Part shown: positions 1 to 12,218 of the stretch, piece by piece
Position numbering within the stretch: position 1 is the stretch's first letter
Layout of the letters: the number at the start of each line of letters is the position of its first letter
The notes under the pieces: model-generated
Told to the model about the DNA's origin: nothing
Seen by the model: the letters and a program-made list of their open reading frames with translations, nothing else
Databases searched by the model: none
Source: Isoetes taiwanensis
Lineage: Eukaryota > Streptophyta > Lycopodiopsida > Isoetales > Isoetaceae
Reading direction: 5' to 3'
Assembly (NCBI GenBank): GCA_021234155.1
Contig: JAJEKV010000002.1
Coordinates: 42,581,203 to 42,645,202, forward strand
Length of the DNA stretch: 64,000 nt
Made by a program: the position numbers and the translations under genes

Positions 1-436
1 CTAAATAGGGATCGTGCCTCACCGTGGTATCCCGGAATTGCCGTGGCTTTCCATGGCGAAGGGGACGATCTCAATTCCGCCGCCATGGTGTTTTATTGGC
101 TGCTAATGTCATATGCAGCAAGTGTTGGATGATCATGTTCTAAGCCCATTCTATTGTGTTTATCTTCCTCATGGAAACATGGGAACATCTTTGGTCACAG
201 GCTACCGATTTGCGGGATACCAGCTACTCGATCTTCAATGAGTGCAGGAAACGAGGACACCGGAGGAATTGCGTGTTACTACCCGGGCGACCTTGGCCCA
301 ATCGGTCTCCCCGTGCAAAGGCGATGGGCACAACAGATACACAGCGGGTGCGAGTGCGTAGAACAGATGGCGACCCTCTCTTTGTGGCTGACTTGCTACT
401 TCCCACATCTTTGAGAGCAACTTTTACTACACGCAC

Positions 437-881
437 TTGGATGTGGATGGGCGGGGAGCCCCTATGCTCCATCTATATGATGACATACATGAGTACGAAC
501 AATTGGGCAAGGTCATGTTGCTTGGAGATTTCAATGCTGCCATACGAGGCAGAAAGGCGGATCCCAAAATTAGCACCTCTAGGCGAGGATGTGTTGCAAA
601 TGGACCCCCGAGAGATGGTTTGGCCAAGGGCGTCGGGATGACGCCGGTGACACGGTATGGCCGGCTTCTTTGTTCTTCGGGCAATATCTTTGACTGGTCA
701 TTTGCAATGGGGGCACGGTGGTCAGATCCTCCGGCCGCTTCACTTGTAGGCGGGGAGAACAGGGGGGCGGCACGGTGTGGTGGATTACGTGCTAGCAGAC
801 GAGCAATCCCTACACTTGATCACTTCGCCCAGTGTCGGGGACAGTGGTAGGGACGAGGAAGTAGACTCCGACCATCGGCCC
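437..881 (+). pseudogene. LINE-A endonuclease domain remnant
   Basis: Fragment of an exonuclease-endonuclease-phosphatase (APE-type) domain, which nicks target DNA for target-primed reverse transcription. The GDFNA motif lies at 524-538 in one frame. The terminal SDHRP motif lies at 867-881 in another, preceded by a VDYVLA segment typical of the strand before it. At least one frameshift separates the two, so no functional enzyme can be made. Confidence 0.75.
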
Positions 882-1528
882 TGTTCTTGCGAGATAGATT
901 GGCAAAGCCAACCCGAGCACCCATTGCCCCAACACCCCATGTACCACGCGGTTGCGGCACGGACTATGATCATCGCGGCGGTCTATGCGAGGATGCTTGA
1001 GCATGAGAGCTGGGAGGTCTTTGCGACTCCCCACACTTCAACGGCCAGGCGGCCCGGTGAACCGGCTCCTTCCGAGGGTAGGGGACAGATGCTTTGGGAG
1101 AGGCCGCTCTCGACGATCCACAGGGGCTGCAACCACCTTCCCCCGCAATCACTGGTTCGATGACGAATGTCGGGAGCTGAAACGATGGCTCGCCAAGTTG
1201 GACCCCACCATTAGCCCTGAAGCCGTCCCGTCAATACCGCTCCTTCCTCAAGACCAAGAAAGCCAGGTACCTTGCGGAGCACCAGCAACAGATGTTCGGT
1301 CTACTAGACCGCCACCCTAGGACCTTCTGGAGAAAGGTCTTGAGTAAGCCTGCACAACCCACAGGAAATATTACCCCGGAACAATGGGTGAGATACTTGC
1401 AGCAGCTGTATGACCCAATGGGAAGCCGGGCACCAGTACCTCCGCAGACAGGCCTAGCCTAGCGGTCATTCTTGAAGGGGATGTCATAATGGGCTGCAGC
1501 GCCCCGCTAATCCGGGAAGGCAGCAGAT

Positions 1529-2470
1529 TTGGATGGTATGCAGGCAGAGCTTCTCAAGTGGGCCGGACCCCCAATGGTGCCGGTTCTCACAGCACTCTTC
1601 AACAGGGCATTGCAAGAAGGCTTCCCCCCGCACTGGACTACCAGTAGAGTTGTGCCCATATACAAAGCGGGGACCCCCACATTGACCAACTATCATTACC
1701 ATTATGGTGGGATTCTGTCTTTGCCAAGTTGCTTGGGATTCTTGAGCGGCGGCCCGACACTTTGGGCGGGAGGATGAAGAAGTGCGGGCTCTCACCCAGG
1801 CAGGCTTCCGCCCCGCATTCTACTATTGACCATATCTTCACTCTGCGAACACTCATAGAGGATAGCCGGAATCAACGCCAGAATCTGTACTGTTGCTTTG
1901 TGGATTTCGCAAAGGCTTTTGACGCGGTGCTGCCGGGCTAAGTTGTGGGGCCAGATTGAGGCGACTAGGGACCCCGTCGACTTGCGAGAATGCTATATCT
2001 ACGACTATCTGAGGCTTGCTCGGTCGTCTCACACTTTGTCGGGGAGCCCGTTGTTAATAGTATTGGGGTGCGCTTGAGGGCTGCCCTCTATCCCCGGCGC
2101 TCTTGGCTTGTACATTGACCAGCTAGAAGAATGGCTAGGCGAAAGCACCTGGAGGCTTCGATTGATGCACCACATAATCCGGCAACTCATATATGCCGAT
2201 GATGTTGACTGCTCGCATATACCCAGGAGGACATGCAACGCCATCCGGATGCTTTGGACACTTTACGCCAATTCACTTACATGAGAGTTAACTTGGCCAA
2301 GACAAGGGTGTCTTCTTTGGTCCCATCATCCGGCACCCACGCCTTCCCTCATTCACTTACCGAGGCGGCGGTAGTGGAGGTGGCTCAGTCTTATAAGTAT
2401 TTGGGCATTGAGTTTTCTACTACCACACTTTGGGATGCATCCATCGGGTTACGGGTCACCGCAGCTGGAA
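1529..2470 (+). pseudogene. LINE-A reverse transcriptase remnant
   Basis: Reverse transcriptase fingers and palm in several frames. 1529-1690 carries the segment ending VVPIYKAG (finger motif before the usual NYR block). 1800-1935 has a DFAKAFDAV motif (palm motif A). 2186-2209 encodes LIYADDVD, with the catalytic Asp pair. A stop follows motif A near 1939 and the frame changes before YADD. The downstream open pieces at 2233-2665 and 2775-3314 are the thumb and C-terminal part. Confidence 0.8.
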
Positions 2471-3439
2471 AGCCCATGTATGCAATGCAAAACAACGATT
2501 ACAAGGCGTAGTCAGATGCATGGGGTCACCAGCACACTTGTTCGGGCCTTGGTTGAACCGGTCCTCCTCTATGGGGCAGAAGTGTGGGGGCCAGTGATAT
2601 CCCTCACCACTTGGAACGATCTAGAGCAGGTACAGAAGGCCTTCTTGGCCGGGCACCGGGAGTGAAGTCCCACGGTCCCATATCGGATCTTGCTCCAGGA
2701 GACAGGCTTCCTTCCATTACAGAGGGCTGCGTTGGAACGTCACATTATTTACTTCCAGAAGGTGGTGGCTATGGATGAAGCCCGGCTGCCCAACCTTGCT
2801 TTGGCAGTGGCGATGGACCCGCAGCGACTCAAAGCCTGTTGGAAAGACAAGCAAGCCCGGTGGTTCGCTATGGAATGTGCAGGCACACAGATGTGGACCA
2901 GTGCATACACCGAAGGAACGCACTGCCTTGAAGCAGTACTTGGATGCTTGCTTCATGGCCAAGCTTTGGGATGCAGAGGCCCTGTCACATGTCAAGGTGG
3001 CAAATTATCGACAGCAGGTTAATCCCATGCTCACGAGGCGCCCACGCCACTACCTGCGCACCCATCTACCCATGAAAAAGCGGCAGGTGATTGCTTCCAT
3101 TCGCCGCGAGGTGCACACCACCTCCGCATTGAGACGGGGAGATGGATTCGGGAGCCAGCGTGAGGACAGAGTCCGCCGGTCTTTGTCAACAGGCGCCATT
3201 GAGGATGAAAGTCACCCCCCGTGCCTGTCCGGCGCATATCCGGGCTCAAGATGCTTTCGGTTAGTTGTGCCCCATCAGGCCTTGCATGAGCTATCGAAAG
3301 CACGGCCTCTGTAGGCTTGTGGGGATCGTACCTCAGGGAGGTAATGGATACGCTGGACTTCGGTTATGCCCCCCGTCAGGCATTAACCTCGGTTGTACTT
3401 GTGATTATGTATATAAGCGTAAAGGTATGTCAGCATCCT

Positions 3440-3600
3440 TATTGCTACTAAGGTTTTTCCCCTGAAAACCCTTCGGGTGGGGGTTTTTTAATCCTGGTAG
3501 TAATACGCCTGCTGCTCTCTCTTTGTACTTGGGTCCCATAGGCCAGTTGGTCTTCGTGGACGATAAAATCATATTCTATTCTATTCTAATATAGGTATAG
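3440..3600 (+). other. LINE-A 3' UTR: stem-loop and (ATTCT)n tail
   Basis: The 3' end folds as a stem of GAAAACCC against GGGGGTTTTT around a TTCGGG loop (about 3460-3490). About 100 bases follow, including GGTCTTCGTGGACG, and then ATTCTATTCTATTCTA at 3581-3597. The same block recurs at 20550-20716. A conserved 3' hairpin plus a short repeated tail is what stringent-type LINE reverse transcriptases recognise; that role here is inferred. Confidence 0.7.
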
Positions 3601-3735
3601 TACAAAAAATGGTTCGTCGCACAAAACTTATAATTATACTGCCATTTTGCTATGGTTTGCATATGATTCTGTTGTTGTATTTGTTTGAGGGTATGCCAGT
3701 ATTTATAGAGCGCGTGTTGTATTTCTAGCTAGTTT
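3601..3735. other. Spacer between LINE-A and the D1 duplication
   Basis: About 135 bases of AT-rich single-copy sequence with no gene or recognisable repeat. It is the original left flank of the duplicated unit: the tandem-duplication breakpoint is the GTA at 3736-3738. Confidence 0.5.
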
Positions 3736-4365
3736 GTACTGGCAACCTATGGTTTGGCATGCACGCGTGCACACATTACATGCACACATTGCATGCATAC
3801 CATGCATGCATATTGAGTCCCTTTAGTACTTAACATCATGCAAGGCACATTGCTTACTCCTTTTTTTGCGGCCATATAGGTATGTTCACATAGGAGGCAT
3901 ACAACATTCATATTCATCTTGAATGTAATTCTGCAGATTAGCTTTGTTTTATGAGAGCTAGGATTCAAAAATCCCCAATTCATATAGATATAGTTTATTA
4001 TGCTCAAGTGGCAAGCTATGATACTGTGTTCATCCAGGCAGCAAGCTGCAGTACTGTGCTAATGAAAATTTTGTTGCTTTTGCTTGTATTTTAGTCCTTC
4101 AAAGAAGAACAGAAGGATATACCTCGCAAAGCATAATTTGCAAGCTTCTTCATGATGTGCCTCCACTTGAAGAAAGCTTTGAAGTAAGTTTTGCCAAGTT
4201 GTATAGTTGCATAGTTGTGATTTGCATGTTGGGCAAGGGTTATTTCACAAGAGATCAAAGTTGCAAGTTGTAATAGGCTAACTTATTGCCAATGGACAAA
4301 CTACTTATAGGATATTTTGAAATGTCTGCTTGTAATGCAATTCCAATTTGTATCCCGAATACATA

Positions 4366-4575
4366 TCCTATTGTTTAAATTTGGTTTTTCTGGGGTCCCG
4401 AATTTTTTTTGGAATTTTCTCTTAATTTGATTTCCTAAGGTTTCAAGGGTTTTGGCGGCCGAAAAATAATTCCGATTGCCAAAAATCGGCAAAATTTCCT
4501 TGGCATTGATTTGGGTTTCGATTTTGCCTCTTTCTGAGTTCGGCCCTTCCAATCCGGCATGCGTATGCGACGTTG
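4366..4575 (+). repeat. Helitron family 5' end, outer copy
   Basis: About 205 bases closely similar to 9155-9362. Both copies begin TCCTATTGTTTAAAT, continue through GGTTTTTC and an AAAAATCGG motif, and end near AATCCGGCATG. A shared 5' terminal region shows that the two elements belong to one family. Confidence 0.9.
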
Positions 4576-7500
4576 AACGGGATGGAGTATGGAGGACATT
4601 TCTATTTCTCTATAGCTAATCCCGGGTGGCTTTTCGATTTGCCCTTTTGAATCTGGCATGCATATCCGAGATTTGCCCCCTTTCAATTTTGGAGAAGAGT
4701 AATCATTCCCCTTTATGCAGATTCGTGTTTTCCTGCCCAATGAACCTGGAGAAGGGTTTTGTTTCTGGTTTTTTTTTCGGATCTGTGCCCACTATCACAG
4801 CGGCCATGCCATTTCCATACATGGCTTCTTGGAGTTTTCTTTGTCTGGAGATCACTTGCGGACAGATAGTGAGTTTTTCGATGGTTTATGAGATGTTTTG
4901 ATTGCTTCTGCTAACTTAAACTTACCATTCTCTATTGATCTGATTCATGTTGTCTGCCCTTGGTAACTTCAGCTATTGACGGCACGTGCTTCTCCCTCCC
5001 ACTGGTCCGATAGATTCCATGTAGCTTTTGTGTTTTGAAGTCCCTGCTTTTTTCGCGAATACTGTGGCTCAATACACTGTTTTTGCTGAAATATCTCACT
5101 TTTTCCACAAGCGGAGAACAAGAAATGCCCAGCTTGCATTCATCTTTCAACATATGCATCCATTCCAGACAACAAAAAAAGGCATTCCATGAGTTTGAGG
5201 ATACATATGCTCTGATTTCTTGCGTTTCCATGTTTGATTTGATGTTTTTAAAGGCATGTTTTCGATTTCATTGCAGGGTTTCAAAATGGCAAATCCCAGA
5301 GTTTTTTTCTCTTCCTACCATGAAGACTCGAAGCTGATCTGGTCGCTTCAACATTTTTTCAGTAGGTTAGGCGGAAGGCAGTTTTTCAGCATCTTTTTTC
5401 TTTTAGCATCCAAAGTGTTCTCCTAAGCTAATTTTCGTTTCTTGCTTGCAGTTTTTTAGAGTCCAGATAGCAACGAGTTGGAGATTCAAGAACTGCTAAA
5501 ATGGTAATGGTTTCTGCAGTGCCTCTTCATATAGGGTTCCACGTAATCAGACGATCATGTTTTGCCCATCTATCAAAGATAAAATTTTTGCTAACTTCTT
5601 CCTACTCACATTGAAGTTCATGCAGTGCTTTTCTTGCTGCGGCAGCCACAACAGATAATCTTCTTTGAAATATGAGGTATGTATTTCATTTATGTGTAAG
5701 CGTGTGCAGCTGCAGTTTTCTAGACATGCTCTGGAATTTTTGAAAGTGTTGTTACCTTGACAACTCATTTGACAAATTTGAGACTCATCGTTTTTAGCTT
5801 CATTAAAGGTGTGCAAATATTTAGATTGTCCTTCTCTTACTCTTAGATTTAGGTACAATAAAGTCATGAAACTGCTTGCTATGGACTGAATGTTTATTTA
5901 TTCTCCAGGTTCATTTCCAATTTTTTATTTCTTGCCATGGGTCTTGCGTAGATGCACAAGTTTTTTATTAAGGTATGGCATCACTTTATTTGTTAGCCAT
6001 TAAGTTCCGTATATCCTTCTTTTGGCATTAAAAGCAGCGTGATTACCAAGTTTGCTGAAATACTCAAGAGTGCTACAAGATAGCCTTCAGTGGCAAGGAT
6101 TCTAGATTTCAAATTTCTGAAAAAACATCTTGGCAAGTGAGTCTTCTAATAATGGTTATTCATCTTTGCTGATCCATTTCTTATTTGCTATTTATTTTGA
6201 TGTTATTAGAAAGTGTTTTTGTTTTGTTTTAGAGTCTTTACTCATAAATATCATGCTTTATTTATATGATGTCTAGATTCATCATTGGATTTGAACAAAT
6301 ATCCACCTACACCAGCAATGGCTGAAGCTAAATACATCATGAGGTAAAGGTACAGAGCTCTACATTATTACTGGCTGGGCGAGCAGAGAAACTCCTTTGG
6401 ATATTTGATTTAGAGCATCCAGATGCCGCCCCAACAGAGATTGATGGTTTGCTAGGAATAATTAAGAATTGCAGTGTGACATCATAGTGATCATTCAATA
6501 TAAAGTTCATGCAATGACACTAAAGGCATCAGGTAGTCGCTTATTTCATTGCTTTGATTCAACAATTTATTTCTTTCATACTTCTAACAACTACTGCTTT
6601 TAGATTTGAGTCTTCTTTGGCAGCATTGCGTGAAACTTATATATAAATTCTTCTGATTTTGTAATAACCATGGTAAGGAAAATCTTCACATTTGTCAAAA
6701 CTTGGGATTTGAGACCTGCTGCTGCTTGCCACCTTTCTGGCTATTGTAATGTATGCATGATGTACCAACATATCGAGATTTTTTTAATGAAGCTCTCACT
6801 TGCCTCCTGGATCTGCTGTTATATGCTAGATGATGAGGCATGTTTGAATCTCCTGCTATATGCTAGATGATGAGGCATGTTTTAAAACTGTGTTCCGCTG
6901 AATCCAATGGCACAAACTTGATTGACATAAAGGAAGTCAAGGTCATGTTGTGTATTTCCTTGCTTGCTAAATAGGTCCAGCAGAATCAACAAACACTATC
7001 ATTTATTTCTGGGCATCACACTGCAGAAAAAGAACCTGGACACTGTCAGGATCTGCTTGAGAAATGAACCATATTATCATGTATTACCCTAAGCGAGTGC
7101 ACGTTTTTCATTCCACATAGCATCTCCGAGACGAATATGCTTTTCTGCATGCCTGATGCAGTCTTCAAATTGATCACTTTCTGATCTGATTTTGCATATA
7201 TTGGCTGCGGATAGAAGTCAAAAGCTTATAGTCAATTGGAAATCTTCAATCCTTTTCTACAAATCATATACAAGTGTAGACTGTTCCATTCATAGTAACT
7301 AACTGTTAGGACTTTATTTTCATTGTCAAACTTGAGCAGTAAATCGAAACAACCATATGAGAATGTTCATACGTGGAGCACTAGGTATTACTAAAGTCAA
7401 TATTAGCTTTCAAGCATAATGCATTGCCTTCCTATAATGTAGAACCATCCCAGAAAAGCTTTTCAGTTTAAGCTGAATCAACAAAGTTGCTACATACAAT

Positions 7501-9154
7501 TCAAAGGCAGAAGGCAATTTTCTGGAGTTATAGTACCAGCTCCAGATAGAAAGCAAGCTGGGCAGAGCAATCTACACTCTCGAGGCAAAAGCAGAATCAA
7601 GCCTACAACCGAATGAACCTCCAAAAGACATATTAAATGACTGACTTGCTAAAATCATGACGTTCTCTCTCCTTTCAGGGCAAGTAAGCCATAGAAAATG
7701 ATACATGCTGTTGAGATAGAAAAAACAATGAAGTATATTACCTAATTCGTTATTTTGTGGATTATTTATGTTGCCAACAGATCTGCATCATTTACCTCAG
7801 AACAGTAAACAAGAATTGTTGTTGCTATAGTTGTGTTGTTATAAAACCAAAATATGCCTCCATTAGGTATACACCAGAAATCCTTTTCCAGAAGTGAATG
7901 AACATCTCTTGTCCTGCTATAAACACCTAAATGGCCACTCCCTATAGGAGACCATTTGGTAGATAAATATAGCACCTAAATGGCCACTCCCTATAGGAGA
8001 CCATTTGGTAGATAAAATACATGGGGATTTATCTTTATATAACCTGATGATAACTTGATTAGAAAAGATTAACTATATAGAAGAAATATAATGATCCTTT
8101 CAACAACTACTTTATCTGCCTATTCAATATGATTAGAAAAGATTAACTTTATAGAAGAAATATAATGATCCTTTCAACAACTACTTTATCTGCCTATTCA
8201 ATAAATTACAAGACGAAGTTGCGTTGTTTGTTTCTATGCCATCTTCATGCATGTAATTTTTATCTGTGGGAGAGCCAAATCTAGCCGATAGCTACAGATG
8301 CATGTAATTTTTATATGTGGGAGAGCCAAATCTGGCCGATAGCTACAGAATGAATAAATTCACACATCCATGTGGGCTTTTCATTTGTAGCATATTTTAT
8401 GTGATCCAGATCAAGCTATTGGTTGTCCAAGTTAACAAATGAATCAAAGGTCCAAAAGGACCTTACATTGTAATTATTGGTGCTGCTTTTCCACTTTCAA
8501 GTAAGAGGTATCCAACTTGCACCATAAAAAGATGAATTTGTTTTTGGATCAGTCTTATATATGAGGCCTATATGAACACGCATCGCTACTTATGCACGAA
8601 CGTCAAACACACATTCTATATGGGTGGAGTTTATGCTTCACAAGTTTCGCTATAAATGGCATGCTATAGAAAAACCATTATAAGTGCTCCAAAGTTCTTG
8701 GTTCAGATGTTAGTTAATGGATAGCAGTAATAAAGAGGAAAAGCGTTGTGTTCTCTAGAGCTTCATCGCAGATCGTTGCATTCTTCGCAGGCATAGCGTC
8801 GGATCTGTTCAAAAATGTTAAATCTTTACCGGATCTCTTCATCGAATGTCAATGATACTGTCATTAGACAATTTCAACAGCAAAAATTATTCTAAAAGCA
8901 ACTTAAACTATTCTAGAGAAACATTTCACCCTAATTCACATTTAGTGCTCTCGCCTATCCACAACTTACACGAAAACTTAAGCTATTGAAATCATATCGG
9001 GGACCTAAATGCCTTGCACATAAAGTGACTATTGTAAAGTTCAATAAAATAAAACCCAGTAACTTGACTAACAACAAGTTACTTAATATAAACTCCACAT
9101 AATTACCTACCAAACTAGCAACATGATCTCCAATACAATATTCTACTTCTTTTA
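4576..9154. other. Outer Helitron interior, no intact gene
   Basis: AT-rich sequence with intron-like tracts and short open pieces on both strands, none of which I recognise. It includes several two-copy tandem duplications (about 6815-6882, 7924-8020, 8057-8203, 8247-8349). Transduced host gene introns are the likeliest source, but no exon can be assigned. Confidence 0.5.
7924..8349. repeat. Three short two-copy tandem duplications
   Basis: 7924-8020 repeats a 49-base unit twice, 8057-8203 a 74-base unit twice, and 8247-8349 a 51-base unit twice. The copies in each pair differ by only a few bases. They sit next to one another and have unrelated sequences. Confidence 0.9.
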
Positions 9155-9599
9155 TCCTATTGTTTAAATTCGGTTTTTCCGGGGTTCCGAAAACTTTTTG
9201 GAATTTTCCCTTATTTGATTTCCCTAGATTTCAAGGGTTCTGGCTACCGGAAAACCATTCCGATTTGCCAAAAATCGGAAAATTTTGTTCAGCCTTGATT
9301 TGGGGTTCAACTTTGCTCCTTTCTGATTTCATAGCCTTCTAATCCGGCATGTATATGCCACGACCGCTGCCGCATATTCAAGGTAATGGCTTGCCCAGCC
9401 AGCCAAGTTTGAGACCGGAAGGTTGAGATTGATTTCTTTTCAGGTCATTGTTTCTCTGGGATCATCCTTAGACCACAGTTTTCTTGAGCTTCAGGCGTCT
9501 AGGTTGTTGCATAATAGGTGTTCTATAGTAGGATCCTGAGCTTCTGTGGATGCAGGTATACCAAATCATGGAGTGATCTCTCCAGCCTTTCTCTTCTCC

Positions 9600-9830
9600 C
9601 GTCCTATAAACTAATATTCCGGCAGGGATCCATAAACGACTTTAGCAAGAAGGTATTTCATCTGCTATGCTTGACATTTATGTATTCTTTGCATTTGGCA
9701 GGTGCAGACAAACACAATATTTTAACACTGGAGGTATATCAGACATATCCTCATTCTTGCATTATTGTTTCATATGTGTTTCATAATTTAGGTAGGATGA
9801 CTCAGTTTACTTTGTGAGATTTACACAGAG
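9600..9830 (+). pseudogene. Possible captured exons upstream of the GT47 fragment
   Basis: Two short stretches have exon-like borders: one after ATTCCGGCAG (about 9625) ending at AAG before GTATTTCA, and one after TTTGGCAG (about 9701) ending at GGAG before GTATATC. They may be earlier exons of the same captured gene as 11238-11598. No protein match can be given for such short pieces. Confidence 0.3.
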
Positions 9831-10840
9831 TACTGGAGTATATGGTTATGGAGATGTAATTTGCAGGTAGCAATAGTCTTCCAAAGAACTTATGGCCATT
9901 TCTTGCTTCTCTTATCTTCCTTGCCTGTCATCTGATTGCATATATAACAATCGTTATACAGTTATACAGTTAGGCGGCGTTCAAGGCAACACCGATTTTG
10001 TGATCATGTTTTAGTCTGGTAATGAAATTATGTTTTTGATTGGCTTTTTTACATTACATACTACATAACATACAGTTATCCTTTATTTGCAAGGTTAATT
10101 TTGTGGAAAAGTGCTTGAAGTACCTATATAAACATTTGATTCGCACAAAATAGAACATCATTATCATTATCAACAGAGGCCCTTACAGCTGGTCTATTCT
10201 ATTGTTTAAAGTGGAATGGTGGATCTATAAATGCTCAGGGGGCCATTTATTTATGTTTTATGTTGTTTACATCTTTTGACAGATCTGACTGCTCTCAGCA
10301 TTTGGCTCACTGTTGTAGCAGAAGGGGATTTTGTTTGGCATTTAAAACGCAAAGCCAGAGTGGCTAATTTTCATCTCTTAATTCATTTCTGTCTTGCAGT
10401 GTTCTAGTGTTCTGACATGGTGCATCATTCATCCATTTTCAATTGTGAGAACAGTTATATTCCAGGTATTTGAGAAACATTTGGATTTGTTCTCTTTGCA
10501 TAACTGTATAATCTTTGGTTTTATTGAATTTTGCACAAGTAGCATTCCACTGCATTTTATCAGCACTGCTTTCTCTGATGTCGTTTCTTGATAGTGTTTA
10601 TTGTTTATGTGAAAAGGCAAGCTCTTCAAAACAAAGGCCTTTAGTATATTCGGTTGCATGATTAGGGTATAAAAGCACAACTTTAGTGATTCTTAGCATT
10701 GGGGAAGCTATAGATTTTCCGTTCAGCCTGCTGGACCTTCACTTTCCCTTTGTTTATTTCTCAATGGCCCTTTGATGAGTGATATAGAACAGAAAACTAA
10801 GGAATATGGGCATCCTGTTGTTGTGATGAGAGTTATAGTC

Positions 10841-11098
10841 GATGTGGAGAGTAGGGACATTTAATGTGGAGTGCAGGAACGGGATATAAGGATCATTAGC
10901 CTTGACGAGAAATCTAACCCTCTCTTTTGTATCTCACTTTTGTTTGACGATTCTTGCTTCTCATAGGCCGATGTGGAGAGTAGGGACATTTAATGTGGAG
11001 TGCAGGAACGAGATATAAGGATCATTAGCCTTGACGAGAAATTTAACCCTCTCTTTTGTATCTCACTTTTGCTTGACGATTCTTGCTTCTCATAGGCC
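10841..11098. repeat. Two-copy tandem duplication, 129-base unit
   Basis: GATGTGGAGAGTAGGGACAT begins copies at 10841 and 10970. They run 129 bases each with about four differences and end at CATAGGCC. The duplication lies just upstream of the GT47 exon. Confidence 0.92.
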
Positions 11099-11237
11099 CA
11101 TCTTGATTCAAGAGTTTTGTTAATTTGTGGTAATATAGTTTTTTTTTTAACTAAGCAATCCATGAAAGAGTCAGCATTGTTTTCTTTGTATGCCTAATTT
11201 ATCCTGATTGGTTTTTGCATGTTGGAACTGCTTGCAG

Positions 11238-11598
11238 GCAGTGCCAAGAGGGATGGTTTGGAATTGACTGCAGCATTCCCTCAAGAACAAGTTTGATGGA
11301 TAAGCTACATCAAGATATGGTTGCTAACATGTCTATAGAGCATGGAGCAGAGTCGTCTCACTTGGTCACATCGAACCGGAGGCCATTGATCTATATCTAT
11401 GAGTTGCCACTGGAGTACAATAATCATTTATTAGAGGTATCATCTTTGTCATTTGTCATTCTTGATTTTGTAATGAGTTGAATCAGGACTAAAATAAAAT
11501 CTATATTGTAGGATCGGCATTATAGAGGTAGTTGTGTCAATCCCGGATATGATGCAAATAATGCGACAATATGGAGTGGTCAGCTCTATGGTGCAGAG
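11238..11598 (+). pseudogene. Captured GT47 exostosin-like glycosyltransferase fragment (ExAD-like)
   Basis: Two exons are readable. Exon 11238-11436 follows a CTTGCAG acceptor and ends at a GT donor. It encodes an EGF-like stretch (CRQCQEGWFGIDCSIPS), a linker, and RPLIYIYELPLEYNNHLLE, the start of a GT47 domain. Exon 11512-11598 follows ATTGTAG and encodes DRHYRGSCVNPGY...NATIW...LYGAE, ending at GTAGGT. EGF-like cysteines followed by an exostosin fold are typical of the Arabidopsis At3g57630 (ExAD) group, which adds arabinose to extensins; that assignment is from memory of the family. Later exons with the catalytic part are absent. It lies inside the inner Helitron, so it is a transduced fragment. 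Confidence 0.75.
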
Positions 11599-12124
11599 GT
11601 AGGTGTTAATACTGTATATTTGCAAATTTGAAACGCATACTATAAGCATTGCAATCTCATTATGCAAGCTACCTTCACTGTGCCAGAAATATAAAAAGGA
11701 AAGAAACTTTTGTTAACATCTAAAGGAGACATATAATGTCTATGAGTTGAAACATGTTCAAGGTATTGTGTGATAGGATTTTGCGTTGATGCTTGCTATT
11801 TCTTTCTCACGGCAATTAAATAGTGTACTACCAAAGACATCTAAAACGAAATGGATTCTCACTTTATTTTGAACTGTTCTGTGCCCTATATGTACGTTCT
11901 TAAGCAGGATCATGAAGGTCTATGGCCATTACACGAATTCAGTACCTCTGCACTACAATAATTGAGGCTAAATATGGAAGGGTTTGGATCTTCAACATCG
12001 AATCAACATTGTGGCCCAATGCAACTCTTTTGTTGTTCCAGTTTTTTCATTCTGTTTATGTTTTAGAGGTTAATGAAGTACCAACAGCAGCTTGCCTTCC
12101 AATTGCTGTTATTCTGATAGAACG

Positions 12125-12218
12125 AAAATAACCAATAGGCCCATTGCAATCTTTAACTGACATCAGCTTAGAAAATAACCAATAGGCCCACTGCAATCCT
12201 TAACTGACATCAGCTTAG
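12125..12218. repeat. Two-copy tandem duplication, 47-base unit
   Basis: AAAATAACCAATAGGCCCA begins copies at 12125 and 12172. Each is 47 bases and ends CATCAGCTTAGA, with two differences. Confidence 0.9.

Larger units (their letters stand above)
1..3600 (+). mobile_element. Degenerate non-LTR retrotransposon LINE-A (non-L1)
   Basis: Decayed LINE read on the plus strand and running in from the left edge. In order it shows endonuclease motifs (GDFNA at 524-538, SDHRP at 867-881), a reverse transcriptase with palm motif YADD (2192-2203), a C-terminal region to about 3430, and a 3' UTR ending in (ATTCT)n near 3597. The coding line is cut by many stops and frameshifts and is spread over all three frames, so the copy is dead. 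The EN-RT order is that of apurinic-endonuclease LINEs. The pentamer tail in place of poly(A) argues against the L1 clade; the exact clade cannot be settled by eye. Confidence 0.85.

Noticed and set aside
3770-3815. Alternating CATGCATGCA/ACGCGTGCAC tract as a functional site
   Set aside because: It is a simple purine-pyrimidine alternating repeat, duplicated with D2 (24680-24745). Z-DNA potential is possible but nothing supports a role.
4626-4901. 91-codon open frame in the Helitron
   Set aside because: Composition is that of T-rich intron DNA, with no domain or homology that I can see.
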